Of a DNA stretch of 28,234 nucleotides, positions 6,744-12,319 are shown piece after piece (position 1 is the stretch's first letter; every line of letters begins with the position of its first letter). The position numbers were made by a program, and so were the translations under genes. The notes below the pieces were generated by a model. That model had not been told where the DNA came from. It did no database searches and was given only the letters and a program-made list of their open reading frames with translations. This DNA is from a virus, in IMG/VR virus record IMGVR_UViG_3300048672_001066, positions 1 through 28,234 of that record, one strand, 5' to 3'.

Positions 6744-7438
6744 CACTTCACTCCTGGCATCGGTGGCATGAGCTGCACTTCTTCTTTCACTCGTGATTTC
6801 TTCAGCATATCCATCAGCAATGTCGCACCTTTTCGCTCATCAGCTCTTTTAAAAACTCTCTTGGGTTCAAACATCGCGGGAATAGGTGGGAGCTTTATGA
6901 CTGAAGCGGCCATGATGGTTCGAAGCATGGTTGTCGGATCGGCGGGAGGCACAAGCCGTGCTCTAAAAAACATATAGGGATGTTCTGCTAAATTCACCGG
7001 CAATCGAATCTCGCCATTACTCTCGGTGGCTACACTAAAGAGCGCCCATGTTTTAAAATCTTGGGTCTGCTCCACCATCCAGCTCAATCCTGGTGGTGTA
7101 GGGAATACGATTTCATTGCCAACGATTCTCATGCGCGGGTGATAATCAGGAGGAGTAAAACTCACTTCATTCGAGAAGTCCGACTCAACTGTTCCGCCAT
7201 CAGCATACGCTGTAGCTGCGAAGAAATAGGGCTGACCTACTTTCATTGATTCGACAACAAATTGAAGAGCGTTTCCTACATCATACGATTTTGTGTAATT
7301 TCCAGACGAAGGACCTTCGTAAATCTTATAACCAGTTACCCATCCACTTTCGGCATCAGGTGAAGCATCCCATTCTAAAGTTACGGCCCACGGAGCGGGA
7401 ACAGTCAAAATAAAGAGTGCGAGTAGTGATGAAATCAT
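6743..7438 (-). CDS. Secreted fibronectin type III domain protein
   Basis: The 231-residue protein starts with a signal peptide (hydrophobic I-S-S-L-L-A-L-F-I-L-T-V, likely cut after a small residue near 18). One fibronectin type III domain follows (about residues 19-95: V-T-L-E-W-D-A-S ... G-Y-K-I-Y-E ... P-Y-F-F-A-A-T-A-Y ... N-E-V-S-F-T). The next ~60 residues (W-M-V-E-Q-T-Q-D-F-K-T-W ... Y-M-F-F-R-A-R-L) look like a second beta domain of a type I recall from surface proteins of Verrucomicrobia. The C-terminal ~65 residues are basic and Pro-rich. It probably acts at the cell surface or in the periplasm. Its position between recombination and small genes is odd. ATGA overlaps with the upstream gene indicate coupled translation. 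Confidence 0.7.
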   Translation of the reverse strand: MISSLLALFILTVPAPWAVTLEWDASPDAESGWVTGYKIYEGPSSGNYTKSYDVGNALQFVVESMKVGQPYFFAATAYADGGTVESDFSNEVSFTPPDYHPRMRIVGNEIVFPTPPGLSWMVEQTQDFKTWALFSVATESNGEIRLPVNLAEHPYMFFRARLVPPADPTTMLRTIMAASVIKLPPIPAMFEPKRVFKRADERKGATLLMDMLKKSRVKEEVQLMPPMPGVK

Positions 7439-7968
7439 TTCTGAATATCTCCCATGATTTTCTCGAAATCTTGTTTGCGAATCTCTTCCGATGTCTCATA
7501 GCCGTACGTTTGAAGTAAACTCTTAACTTCTTCAGTCTTCCAGCCGTACTCCTTCGATTTATCAAATAGAATCTTTCGCTGCTCTGGCGAGATCACATCA
7601 AGCCCTTCACGCCCCAGCTTCTCCCACAGCTTTAATCCTAAACCAAGCCGGCCACACACCTTCACTAGCGCCCGTTGATGCGTATCAGCAATACCCTCAG
7701 CATTCTGTTTTTCTTTCTCAACAGGATACCAATCAGAGACAATAAGATCGTCGATTTTAATAGAGACATGAACAAATACTCCTAAATCATCTTTAAAAAA
7801 TGGAAGACCGGACGCAGAACAGTGGATCATATTTTCCGCCTGGGGGTATGTTTCCTTTAACAATCGCCAGGCCGTAGCCCATTCAATAAACACGCGTCCC
7901 GCTTTACTTTGAATGAACGGGCCAACATCAATCGCATAGAGCGTTTTAAAAACATCATTGGTTGTCAT
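7435..7968 (-). CDS. Single-strand annealing protein, Sak/DUF1071-like
   Basis: The 177-residue product matches the DUF1071/Sak type of phage annealing proteins. Visible hallmarks are the opening D-V-F-K-T-L-Y-A-I-D-V, an E-W-A-T-A-W-R-L-L-K-E-T-Y-P block (residues 29-42) and a beta hairpin G-V-F-V-H-V-S-I-K-I-D. Then come W-Y-P-V (80-83) and an R-A-L-V-K-V-C-G-R-L-G-L-G-L helix (about 99-112). These proteins bind single-stranded DNA and anneal complementary strands during phage recombination and replication. The typical N-terminal L-S-Y-L-S-W appears in diverged form as R-V-F-I-E-W. No partner exonuclease is seen nearby. The gene is coupled to both neighbours by overlaps of 4 and 14 bases. 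Confidence 0.7.
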   Translation of the reverse strand: MTTNDVFKTLYAIDVGPFIQSKAGRVFIEWATAWRLLKETYPQAENMIHCSASGLPFFKDDLGVFVHVSIKIDDLIVSDWYPVEKEKQNAEGIADTHQRALVKVCGRLGLGLKLWEKLGREGLDVISPEQRKILFDKSKEYGWKTEEVKSLLQTYGYETSEEIRKQDFEKIMGDIQK

Positions 7969-8260
7969 GGAGCCTCCTCAATAAGATTTGCATTTCATCG
8001 AAATCGACAATTTCCCATCGTTTACGATCTTTCATTTCTGAACCTTCAACCCAGGCGTGAATCTCTTCTCCCATAGCCATGAATTTAGGAAGTTTAAATT
8101 CTCCGAAGTAGCGGCCCGGCTGAAGGAAGGTATAGGTGCCCAAGGGGCGTCCGCAAACACCGGCCTTGGCGTTCTTTCCGAGGGATGTAATGGGCAAATC
8201 AAGATCAACCCCCGAGATATTATATTCGGCGGAAATGGTCACAATTTTGTGGTAAATCAT
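7955..8260 (-). CDS. Hypothetical protein, first gene of the leftward recombination operon
   Basis: The 101-residue product starts at ATG 8260; no good ribosome site is visible, perhaps because it is close to the transcript start. It is a mixed alpha/beta protein without membrane segments (E-Y-N-I-S-G-V-D-L-D-L-P-I near residues 12-24; W-E-I-V-D-F-D-E-M near the end). No family is recognised. Its 14-base overlap with the annealing protein gene suggests a recombination-linked role, but this is only a guess. Confidence 0.5.
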   Translation of the reverse strand: MIYHKIVTISAEYNISGVDLDLPITSLGKNAKAGVCGRPLGTYTFLQPGRYFGEFKLPKFMAMGEEIHAWVEGSEMKDRKRWEIVDFDEMQILLRRLHDNQ

Positions 8261-8299
8261 GTTTACTAACTAACGCAAGTGAGTATAGGTGTAAATATT

Positions 8300-8400
8300 A
8301 AAAGGGCAGTCTCGCAAATAGCGGGACGCTCCTCATTATACGCCAGACGGTCAGCTTTGAGCGGTCATATTCCTTAGAGCTGGCCGTCACTATTTTTTGA
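8300..8400. terminator. Two inverted repeats between leftward operons, possible terminators
   Basis: An 11-base stem (GACGGTCAGCT at 8346-8356 with AGCTGGCCGTC at 8378-8388, one G-T pair) is followed on the + strand by TATTTTTT, as in an intrinsic terminator. A second, 7-base stem (8309-8315 with 8321-8327, loop AAATA) is followed on the minus strand by TTTTAATATTT, after a four-base gap. The second would end leftward transcripts from the 9295-8390 genes. The gap holds no plausible gene. Strengths cannot be judged by eye. Confidence 0.4.
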
Positions 8401-8605
8401 ACTTGTGGAAGAAATGATGGCGAGAAAGCTCTTCGCCGACTTGCCGCATCTTGTTGTAAAGCTCTGAAACCTTCTCTTCAGATGGGCGATCTTTGAACTT
8501 CATTTTATAATACGTTTGATAGAAATCTTTAACCTGGCCCCATTTGTCGTCGTCTGAAATCTGTTTCATATAATAATCCGCAAAGAAATATATTTGAGCA
8601 CACAC
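8390..8605 (-). CDS. Small soluble helical protein (71 aa)
   Basis: The frame is open back to 8659, but that would overlap the lipoprotein gene by 50 bases. A GTG at 8605, five bases after that gene's stop, is a more economical start, with an ATG at 8569 also possible. The product is charged and aromatic (Y-Y-M-K-Q-I-S-D-D-D-K-W; F-Y-Q-T-Y-Y-K-M-K-F-K) and lacks membrane segments. No family is recognised. Confidence 0.45.
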   Translation of the reverse strand: MCAQIYFFADYYMKQISDDDKWGQVKDFYQTYYKMKFKDRPSEEKVSELYNKMRQVGEELSRHHFFHKFKK

Positions 8606-8609
8606 CGGA

Positions 8610-8951
8610 TCACTTCGATTTCTGATTCTGAAGCAGCGTCTTCTCCAGCTCCACAACATACGTTACAAGCTTTTGGGCTCCCAGACGATCAAGGGCGACG
8701 AACTTATCACAACGCTCCAGATCTAAATCGTAGTTCTTTTTATCTCCGTCAGAACAACGGCAAAGTGGAGCGGTTTGTAGAGCCATAAATGCGTGAAGCT
8801 TTTCTTCCGGTGTTTGAGCCGCTGCAAATATCTTGATCGCCTCTTGAATCGGCTGTTTATCAAGAATGCAGAAATCTACTTTTGGACGTGGCGGCAAACA
8901 ACTAGTTAGTGCCGCGAGCGTTCCACACAGAAGCCAAGGCTTGAGCTGCAT
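8610..8951 (-). CDS. Lipoprotein with conserved-looking cysteines
   Basis: The ATG at 8951 is chosen because GAGGA lies about ten bases upstream and because it places a lipoprotein signal at the N terminus: K-P-W-L-L-C-G-T-L-A-A-L then the lipobox L-T-S-C (Cys18). The 113-residue protein has further cysteines (D-F-C-I, L-C-R-C) and a helical C terminus. It overlaps the upstream gene by 50 bases, the nested arrangement common in spanin-type and other phage membrane gene pairs. It may be an outer-membrane lysis component or an exclusion lipoprotein. No family is recognised. Confidence 0.6.
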   Translation of the reverse strand: MQLKPWLLCGTLAALTSCLPPRPKVDFCILDKQPIQEAIKIFAAAQTPEEKLHAFMALQTAPLCRCSDGDKKNYDLDLERCDKFVALDRLGAQKLVTYVVELEKTLLQNQKSK

Positions 8952-9144
8952 TTGTTTTTTCCTCGGATGTCTTTGCTTCGGCAAGAGCGTTGAAAGCGGC
9001 ATTGATTTGATTTTGATTGGCCGTCAGTGAATTAATTTTCATCTGAAGAACGGCGTTCTTTATTTCAGCAATAGCCGCTTCAACGATAGGCCGGATGATC
9101 GGCTCTAGGATTTTTCCTATTAAGCTGACCAACCAAATCGGCAT
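8902..9144 (-). CDS. Small protein with amphipathic N-terminal helix
   Basis: The 80-residue product begins with a hydrophobic or amphipathic stretch (P-I-W-L-V-S-L-I-G-K-I-L-E-P-I-I) and continues as a charged helix with repeated Ala, Glu and Asn (I-N-A-A-F-N-A-L-A-E-A). Its start overlaps the stop of the upstream small membrane gene as TAATG. It could associate with the inner membrane and partner with the overlapping lipoprotein. No family is recognised. Confidence 0.5.
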   Translation of the reverse strand: MPIWLVSLIGKILEPIIRPIVEAAIAEIKNAVLQMKINSLTANQNQINAAFNALAEAKTSEEKTNAAQALASVWNARGTN

Positions 9145-9295
9145 TATGCTGGTTTTTTACCAAGCAATGATTTCACAGTATTCAAGTCAACTGTGCAATG
9201 CTGTTGCTCTTGATGAACGGAATAAAGGCCAACAGTTCGCTCACGCCTAAAAGGATTGATGCGATCAGAGCCCAGTTTTCGCGAATAAAGTTCAT
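9144..9295 (-). pseudogene. Small holin-like membrane protein gene with a frame break
   Basis: From ATG 9295, with GGAGGG nine bases upstream, the frame encodes a membrane segment (W-A-L-I-A-S-I-L-L-G-V-S-E-L-L-A-F-I-P). It continues K-S-N-S-I-A-Q-L-T and stops at TGA (9184-9182) after 37 residues. In the -1 frame the sequence continues L-N-T-V-K-S-L-L-G-K-K-P-A and its TAA overlaps the ATG of the next gene (TAATG), as intact operon genes do here. The span is one base short of whole codons, and adding one T near 9185 restores a 50-residue product. I recall intact small phage membrane proteins of this shape (S-N-S ... Q-L ... L-K-x-L-L-G). A sequencing error, a real mutation or frameshifting are all possible. 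Confidence 0.5.
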
Positions 9296-9314
9296 GTATT
9301 TTCCCTCCAATTTT

Positions 9315-9343
9315 ATTAGAACCGCTATCTATGGATCATGCAA
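9315..9343 (-). promoter_or_regulatory. Likely sigma70-type promoter for the 9295-8390 genes
   Basis: On the minus strand TTGCAT (9343-9338) is separated by 17 bases from TCTAAT (9320-9315). The -10 box matches the consensus in five of six positions and the -35 box in three. Transcription would start near 9308, just before the GGAGGG ribosome site of the first leftward gene. It overlaps the start of the HNH gene on the other strand. Confidence 0.45.
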
Positions 9344-9867
9344 GCCAAGATATCTGGAAGCCGATTCCAGGCTATAACGGTGCTTATGAAATATCAGAAA
9401 AAGGCGCGGTGCGTAGTTATTCGTTACGCGGATGTCGTGCAAAGTCTGAAGAATACCCCCGCATCATGAAATCGTTTATTCTTTCTGGCTATCCAGCAGT
9501 TTCACTATGTCGAAACGGGAAATATAAACTATTGTTACGGCACCGACTCCTGTTGCTGTCATTCGTCGGACCACCTCCAGATAAACATGAGGCTGCCCAC
9601 CTAGATGGTGACAAAATGAACTGCACTTTAAATAATTTGAGATGGGTTAGCCACAAAGAAAACATGTCTCATAAAGAGGTTCACGGAACTAGCTATAGAG
9701 GCTCAAAACACTCCAGGGCATCCATCACAGAGTTGTGTGTTAAATCCATAAGAGAAAGATTAAACTCAGGAGAATCTATCGAGAGTATTTCTGACTACTA
9801 TGGAGTAAGTAAAAAAACTGTTTACCACATTAAATGCGGGCTTACTTGGTCGTGGCTCAAAAGCTAA
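9331..9867 (+). CDS. Homing endonuclease, NUMOD4 + HNH + C-terminal helix-turn-helix
   Basis: The 178-residue protein has the usual free-standing homing endonuclease order. A NUMOD4 domain (about residues 8-30: W-K-P-I-P-G-Y-N-G-A-Y-E-I-S) is followed by an HNH_3 domain (about 70-115: H-R-L-L-L-L-S-F-V-G ... A-A-H-L-D-G-D-K-M-N ... N-L-R-W-V-S-H-K-E-N). The C terminus holds a helix-turn-helix (I-S-D-Y-Y-G-V-S-K-K-T-V-Y). Such enzymes cut a DNA target in related phages and spread their own gene. It sits alone on the + strand between leftward genes, as expected for an inserted selfish gene. No good ribosome site is seen before ATG 9331. The catalytic His and Asn are present, so it looks intact. 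Confidence 0.85.
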   Translation: MDHASQDIWKPIPGYNGAYEISEKGAVRSYSLRGCRAKSEEYPRIMKSFILSGYPAVSLCRNGKYKLLLRHRLLLLSFVGPPPDKHEAAHLDGDKMNCTLNNLRWVSHKENMSHKEVHGTSYRGSKHSRASITELCVKSIRERLNSGESIESISDYYGVSKKTVYHIKCGLTWSWLKS

Positions 9868-9880
9868 TCACACAAAAATG

Positions 9881-10264
9881 TTAAGTCTTTAGATATGGGC
9901 CAAACGCATTTTCAAGTTTAGAGCAAACAGCGGCTATGCCTTCGATGCTATTCACTAAAAAATAAACCCCTCCAGCCGTCTTTAACTCACGCTCAAATTC
10001 GATCTGACTTCCAGTTTGCTTTCCGCCGGGCCTTTTAACCTCTATAGAGACCCAACGACCATTCCAACATAAAAGCAGATCACTTATTCCGACTCCCACA
10101 TATGGGTTTGTATGTTTTCGAAATGTTCGACGTGTGGTATCAAAGTAACCGCCCATCGGTATTTTTCTAAAAAAAACACCCTTAATTCTCAACCAATCGC
10201 AAATCGATTTCTCAATATCTTTCTCTTTAGGCTTGAAATAAAAAGGTTTCTTCGATCTTGCCAA
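9881..10264 (-). CDS. VRR-NUC domain nuclease
   Basis: The core matches the virus-type replication-repair nuclease of the PD-(D/E)XK superfamily: an early Glu in K-E-K-D-I-E-K-S-I, then G-I-S-D-L-L-L, then S-I-E-V-K-R-P (the E-x-K pair), then Q-x-x-F. Stand-alone phage VRR-NUC proteins are thought to act as junction or flap nucleases during recombination. An open frame reaches a TTG at 10336, but that triplet lies inside a good promoter. The TTG at 10264 (127 residues) is therefore the likelier start, although it lacks a clear ribosome site. The gene runs opposite to the HNH gene, ending 13 bases from it. Confidence 0.7.
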   Translation of the reverse strand: MARSKKPFYFKPKEKDIEKSICDWLRIKGVFFRKIPMGGYFDTTRRTFRKHTNPYVGVGISDLLLCWNGRWVSIEVKRPGGKQTGSQIEFERELKTAGGVYFLVNSIEGIAAVCSKLENAFGPYLKT

Positions 10265-10307
10265 GCTTAGAAATAATTGACCCCCGCAGGGTAGGTTCAC
10301 AAGGATT

Positions 10308-10336
10308 ATTATAACATTATTGGTAAACCTGGACAA
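10308..10336 (-). promoter_or_regulatory. Sigma70-type promoter upstream of the VRR-NUC gene
   Basis: On the minus strand TTGTCC (10336-10331) is followed after exactly 17 bases by a perfect TATAAT (10313-10308). Transcription would start near 10301, giving a leader of roughly 35 bases before the TTG at 10264. This is the best-looking promoter in the window. Confidence 0.6.
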
Positions 10337-10569
10337 ATTTGGGGTGGGATAAAAGCAAGGGCCGGTAGATTAGGCCGACCCTTACGGAGTATTTTCACTA
10401 AAATGAATAAAGAACAATTTATTAATACGCTCAAAAAGAAGGGGCCTCAAGAAAACTTTGCATTGACTTGAGGCCCTCGAAGCATTTTGAATAACTTCAC
10501 GATTTAAGCAAGTTCAGCGTATATCACGCCTTTACTTGCTGCAAAAGAAATTTTTAATGGGAGTGGGAT
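10337..10569. other. Non-coding region with three inverted repeats
   Basis: No convincing gene is seen between the leftward nuclease and the rightward replication-type gene. Hairpin-forming repeats lie at 10357-10383 (nine pairs with one mismatch, loop of about seven), 10442-10476 (GGGCCTCAAG with CTTGAGGCCC, perfect ten bases, loop 15) and 10507-10540. A 22-codon frame (ATG 10403 to TGA 10471) overlaps the second hairpin and has no good ribosome site. The region could hold a rightward promoter with operators, a small RNA or a replication origin. Confidence 0.5.
10507..10540. promoter_or_regulatory. Nested inverted repeat, operator- or hairpin-like
   Basis: AGCAAGT (10507-10513) and ACTTGCT (10534-10540) are exact reverse complements. 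They enclose GCGT-ATATC-ACGC (10517-10529), itself a short palindrome, with spacers of three and four bases. The symmetry suits a dimeric regulator or a two-part RNA hairpin. It lies 30 bases before the start of the replication-type gene, so control of that gene is likely. Confidence 0.45.
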
Positions 10570-11118
10570 ATGCGGGTTAACGTTGAAGATTCAATAATGA
10601 GCGATCAAAGATTTTTGAGGTTTTCCAGAATGCTTGATGGAGACATCGAACTTGCGCTTGGTTGTATGATAAGACTTTGGCATACCGCCGCGGTCTATTG
10701 GGTTCCAAAAAAGAGATGGATTCCGAAGGATATTTTCATCGAATTGAGACACTCCGACCTGATGCTTGAATGCAAACTAGTCGTGAAACGTAAAACGAGT
10801 TACTACGCGATTGGGACAGATGCTAATTTCGCTTGGATTATACAAAAACATGAAGCTGGTTTAATTGGGGCTAGAGCCCGTTGGGGGACTAAAAAGAAGG
10901 TTGACATGAATTATGGCGTAGCTATAGCGGCGCCATGCCGAAACGATGCATCTATCTTATCTATCCCGTCATATCAATCTGATCCCGTCTTTCTATCAAA
11001 TCAATCGCGATCGATCGAATCATCGGTATCCGCAGAACTCGATACTACAGAGGTACCAAGAGAGGTTTTGATTCAAAAAAACGAGGAGAACAAAAAGAAG
11101 ATAGTTCATCTTGATTAA
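10570..11118 (+). CDS. Phage replication-type DNA-binding protein
   Basis: ATG 10570 follows GGGAG at good distance. The N-terminal ~110 residues follow a pattern I recall from phage replisome-organiser or initiator-like proteins: M-R-V-N-V-E-D-S, R-F-L-R-F-S-R-M-L, a helix with A-L-G-C-M-I-R-L-W, W-I-P-K-D-I-F, and F-A-W-I-I-Q-K-H-E-A-G-L-I-G-A-R-A-R-W. The last matches the usual K-x-E-A-G-x-x-G-x-x-A-R element. This part resembles a winged-helix DNA-binding unit. The C-terminal third is Ser-rich and probably flexible. It would act early, recruiting replication proteins or regulating transcription. No helicase or polymerase motif is present. Confidence 0.55.
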   Translation: MRVNVEDSIMSDQRFLRFSRMLDGDIELALGCMIRLWHTAAVYWVPKKRWIPKDIFIELRHSDLMLECKLVVKRKTSYYAIGTDANFAWIIQKHEAGLIGARARWGTKKKVDMNYGVAIAAPCRNDASILSIPSYQSDPVFLSNQSRSIESSVSAELDTTEVPREVLIQKNEENKKKIVHLD

Positions 11119-11123
11119 AAACC

Positions 11124-11162
11124 GGCCAAAGGGCTGGGCTCCCTACGGGCCCGCCCTTGGCC
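11124..11162. terminator. Strong inverted repeat after the replication-type gene
   Basis: GGCCAAAGGGC (11124-11134) pairs with GCCCTTGGCC (11153-11162) with one bulged A, and inner bases GGGCT/CGGGCCC can extend pairing. On the + strand it is followed by AAAAACAAAACCCC, not a U-run. On the minus strand it is followed by GGTTTTTAATC, which suits a leftward terminator, although no leftward gene ends here. It could be an attenuator or an RNA-processing site in the rightward transcript. Confidence 0.4.
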
Positions 11163-11208
11163 AAAAACAAAACCCCACCGAGGGGGGAAAGATCTTGGAG
11201 ACGATCTG

Positions 11209-11436
11209 ATGGAATTAAAGACTTTGACAATTGAGTTAAAGTGTTGTGGTAAGCCATTTCAGAAGATCATGGTGCCTTTACTGAGACCGGGTCGGACGGA
11301 ATATGTCTGGAAGAATGATAATAAGCTTGAGTATGAACGGCATCATGAAATCTGTTTGAAACAACTTTCAAAGGAGTTTTTACAATGGAGCCAAAGAAAG
11401 AAATCATCGGACGATGTGAAGAATGCGGCGAGATGA
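11209..11436 (+). CDS. Small hypothetical protein (75 aa)
   Basis: ATG 11209 is preceded by TTGGAG. The product has a beta-like start with a C-C-G-K motif (L-T-I-E-L-K-C-C-G-K-P-F) and a later H-H-E-I-C, which together could bind a metal. The tail is basic and polar. The end overlaps the next gene by 52 bases, so the true stop region may be less important. No family is recognised. Confidence 0.5.
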   Translation: MELKTLTIELKCCGKPFQKIMVPLLRPGRTEYVWKNDNKLEYERHHEICLKQLSKEFLQWSQRKKSSDDVKNAAR

Positions 11437-11546
11437 CCTCGCTTAAGAGTTCATGCTGTGATGCCCCGATTTGGATTAACGGGGCCCTGATGTATCGAGC
11501 GGAGGAAGAGGAAGAAGATGAAGAAGAGCCTGTGCCCGGGAACTAA
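11385..11546 (+). CDS. Small zinc-binding-type protein with acidic tail (53 aa)
   Basis: ATG 11385 has AAGGAG nine bases upstream, one of the best ribosome sites here. The product contains R-C-E-E-C-G (residues 10-15) and S-C-C-D-A-P (23-28), a four-cysteine set typical of a zinc ribbon. It ends with a run of Glu and Asp (E-E-E-E-E-D-E-E-E). The acidic tail could mimic DNA or contact a basic partner. It overlaps both neighbours (52 and 29 bases). The function is unknown. Confidence 0.55.
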   Translation: MEPKKEIIGRCEECGEMTSLKSSCCDAPIWINGALMYRAEEEEEDEEEPVPGN

Positions 11547-11727
11547 GTATCGGCTGAGGTCCGATTATAACAAGGCTGTTTCTCTTGGTGAGATGCGCGG
11601 AATTATGAATCTGAAGAAGCCAGATATTGTGATTCGTGATTGTCTTCGCTGTGGGATTCGTTTCGAGTCTGAATCACCGAGTAATCGCATCTGTAAACTC
11701 TGTAAGGCATCAAAAAGACAAAACTAA
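11518..11727 (+). CDS. Small zinc-finger protein (69 aa)
   Basis: Starting at ATG 11518 (an ATG at 11593 is an alternative), the product is basic. It carries a four-cysteine zinc knuckle, C-L-R-C-G ... C-K-L-C-K, near the C terminus. This is a common design for small phage DNA- or RNA-binding regulators. The preceding purine-rich stretch GAGGAAGAGGAAGAAG can act as the ribosome site. It is co-directional and overlapping with the acidic zinc protein, so the two may work as a pair; this is only a suggestion. Confidence 0.5.
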   Translation: MKKSLCPGTKYRLRSDYNKAVSLGEMRGIMNLKKPDIVIRDCLRCGIRFESESPSNRICKLCKASKRQN

Positions 11728-11766
11728 TCCTTTACCCCATCTGACAGATGAGTTTACCTTTCTCGC

Positions 11767-11961
11767 ATGGGGAAGCGACACCAACACTACAAGGGTACTA
11801 AGAAAATGGTTCATGTAAGGCTTGATGAGCTGACACTGAATCATGCAACCACATTTGCTAAGGGACAGAAGATTACTTTAAGTGATTATCTTCGCATGCT
11901 GATTACGCTTGGGAACGATCAGGTTCGAAGGGGGGAGCTTTTGTGGAGCGATCAGAAATGA
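11767..11961 (+). CDS. Ribbon-helix-helix-like DNA-binding protein
   Basis: The 64-residue product has a basic N terminus, a beta-strand-like V-H-V-R-L-D (residues 15-20), then two helices (L-N-H-A-T-T-F-A-K-G and L-S-D-Y-L-R-M-L-I-T-L-G). This matches the ribbon-helix-helix fold used by small dimeric repressors. ATG 11767 is used; ATG 11806 would leave the core intact. No clear ribosome site is seen. It probably regulates phage transcription. Its operator is not identified. Confidence 0.5.
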   Translation: MGKRHQHYKGTKKMVHVRLDELTLNHATTFAKGQKITLSDYLRMLITLGNDQVRRGELLWSDQK

Positions 11962-12164
11962 TTCTTTCGGTGGTGATTGCCCTATTGGCCGCCACTAACA
12001 TTCTTACGATCTACTGGGCGCTTCGCTTTCGAGGGCCAATTGATAAAAAGCTTCGGTTGATTAAATCAGCAATTTCGGAGTTCGAAGCCAAGGGCTATGC
12101 CTTAATTGAATTTCGCAGAATTAATCCTGATAACATCTTTTTGAGAAATCCTGAGAGGGAGTAA
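11943..12164 (+). CDS. Small single-pass membrane protein (73 aa)
   Basis: GTG 11943 has GGGGGAG five bases upstream; ATG 11958, overlapping the previous stop as ATGA, is the alternative. A membrane segment spans about residues 7-27 (I-L-S-V-V-I-A-L-L-A-A-T-N-I-L-T-I-Y-W). A basic, helical cytoplasmic-type tail follows. Its stop overlaps the next ATG (TAATG). No family is recognised. Confidence 0.5.
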   Translation: MERSEMILSVVIALLAATNILTIYWALRFRGPIDKKLRLIKSAISEFEAKGYALIEFRRINPDNIFLRNPERE

Positions 12165-12319
12165 TGATTCGTTTAGGGGAGAACATTCGGAGGAAGAGAT
12201 TTCGGCGGATGTTGTACCTCTACATCGAAAGAGTAGTAGTGCTGGGTTTATTAATGGGTTTGGGCTGTGCATCTTACGTTGTTTTAAGGGGCTTAATTAG
12301 TTTGATGGGGACGGAATGA
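12164..12319 (+). CDS. Small membrane protein (51 aa)
   Basis: The ATG shares one base with the preceding stop (TAATG) and the TGA overlaps the next ATG (ATGA). GAGAGGGAG lies just upstream. The N-terminal 20 residues are very basic (R-R-K-R-F-R-R), followed by a membrane segment (V-V-V-L-G-L-L-M-G-L-G-C-A-S-Y-V-V-L). It is coupled directly to the first sugar gene. The function is unknown. Confidence 0.5.
   Translation: MIRLGENIRRKRFRRMLYLYIERVVVLGLLMGLGCASYVVLRGLISLMGTE

Noticed and set aside
10403-10471. A 22-codon frame in the non-coding region.
   Set aside because: It has no good ribosome site and its end lies within a perfect inverted repeat, so the hairpin explains the sequence better.
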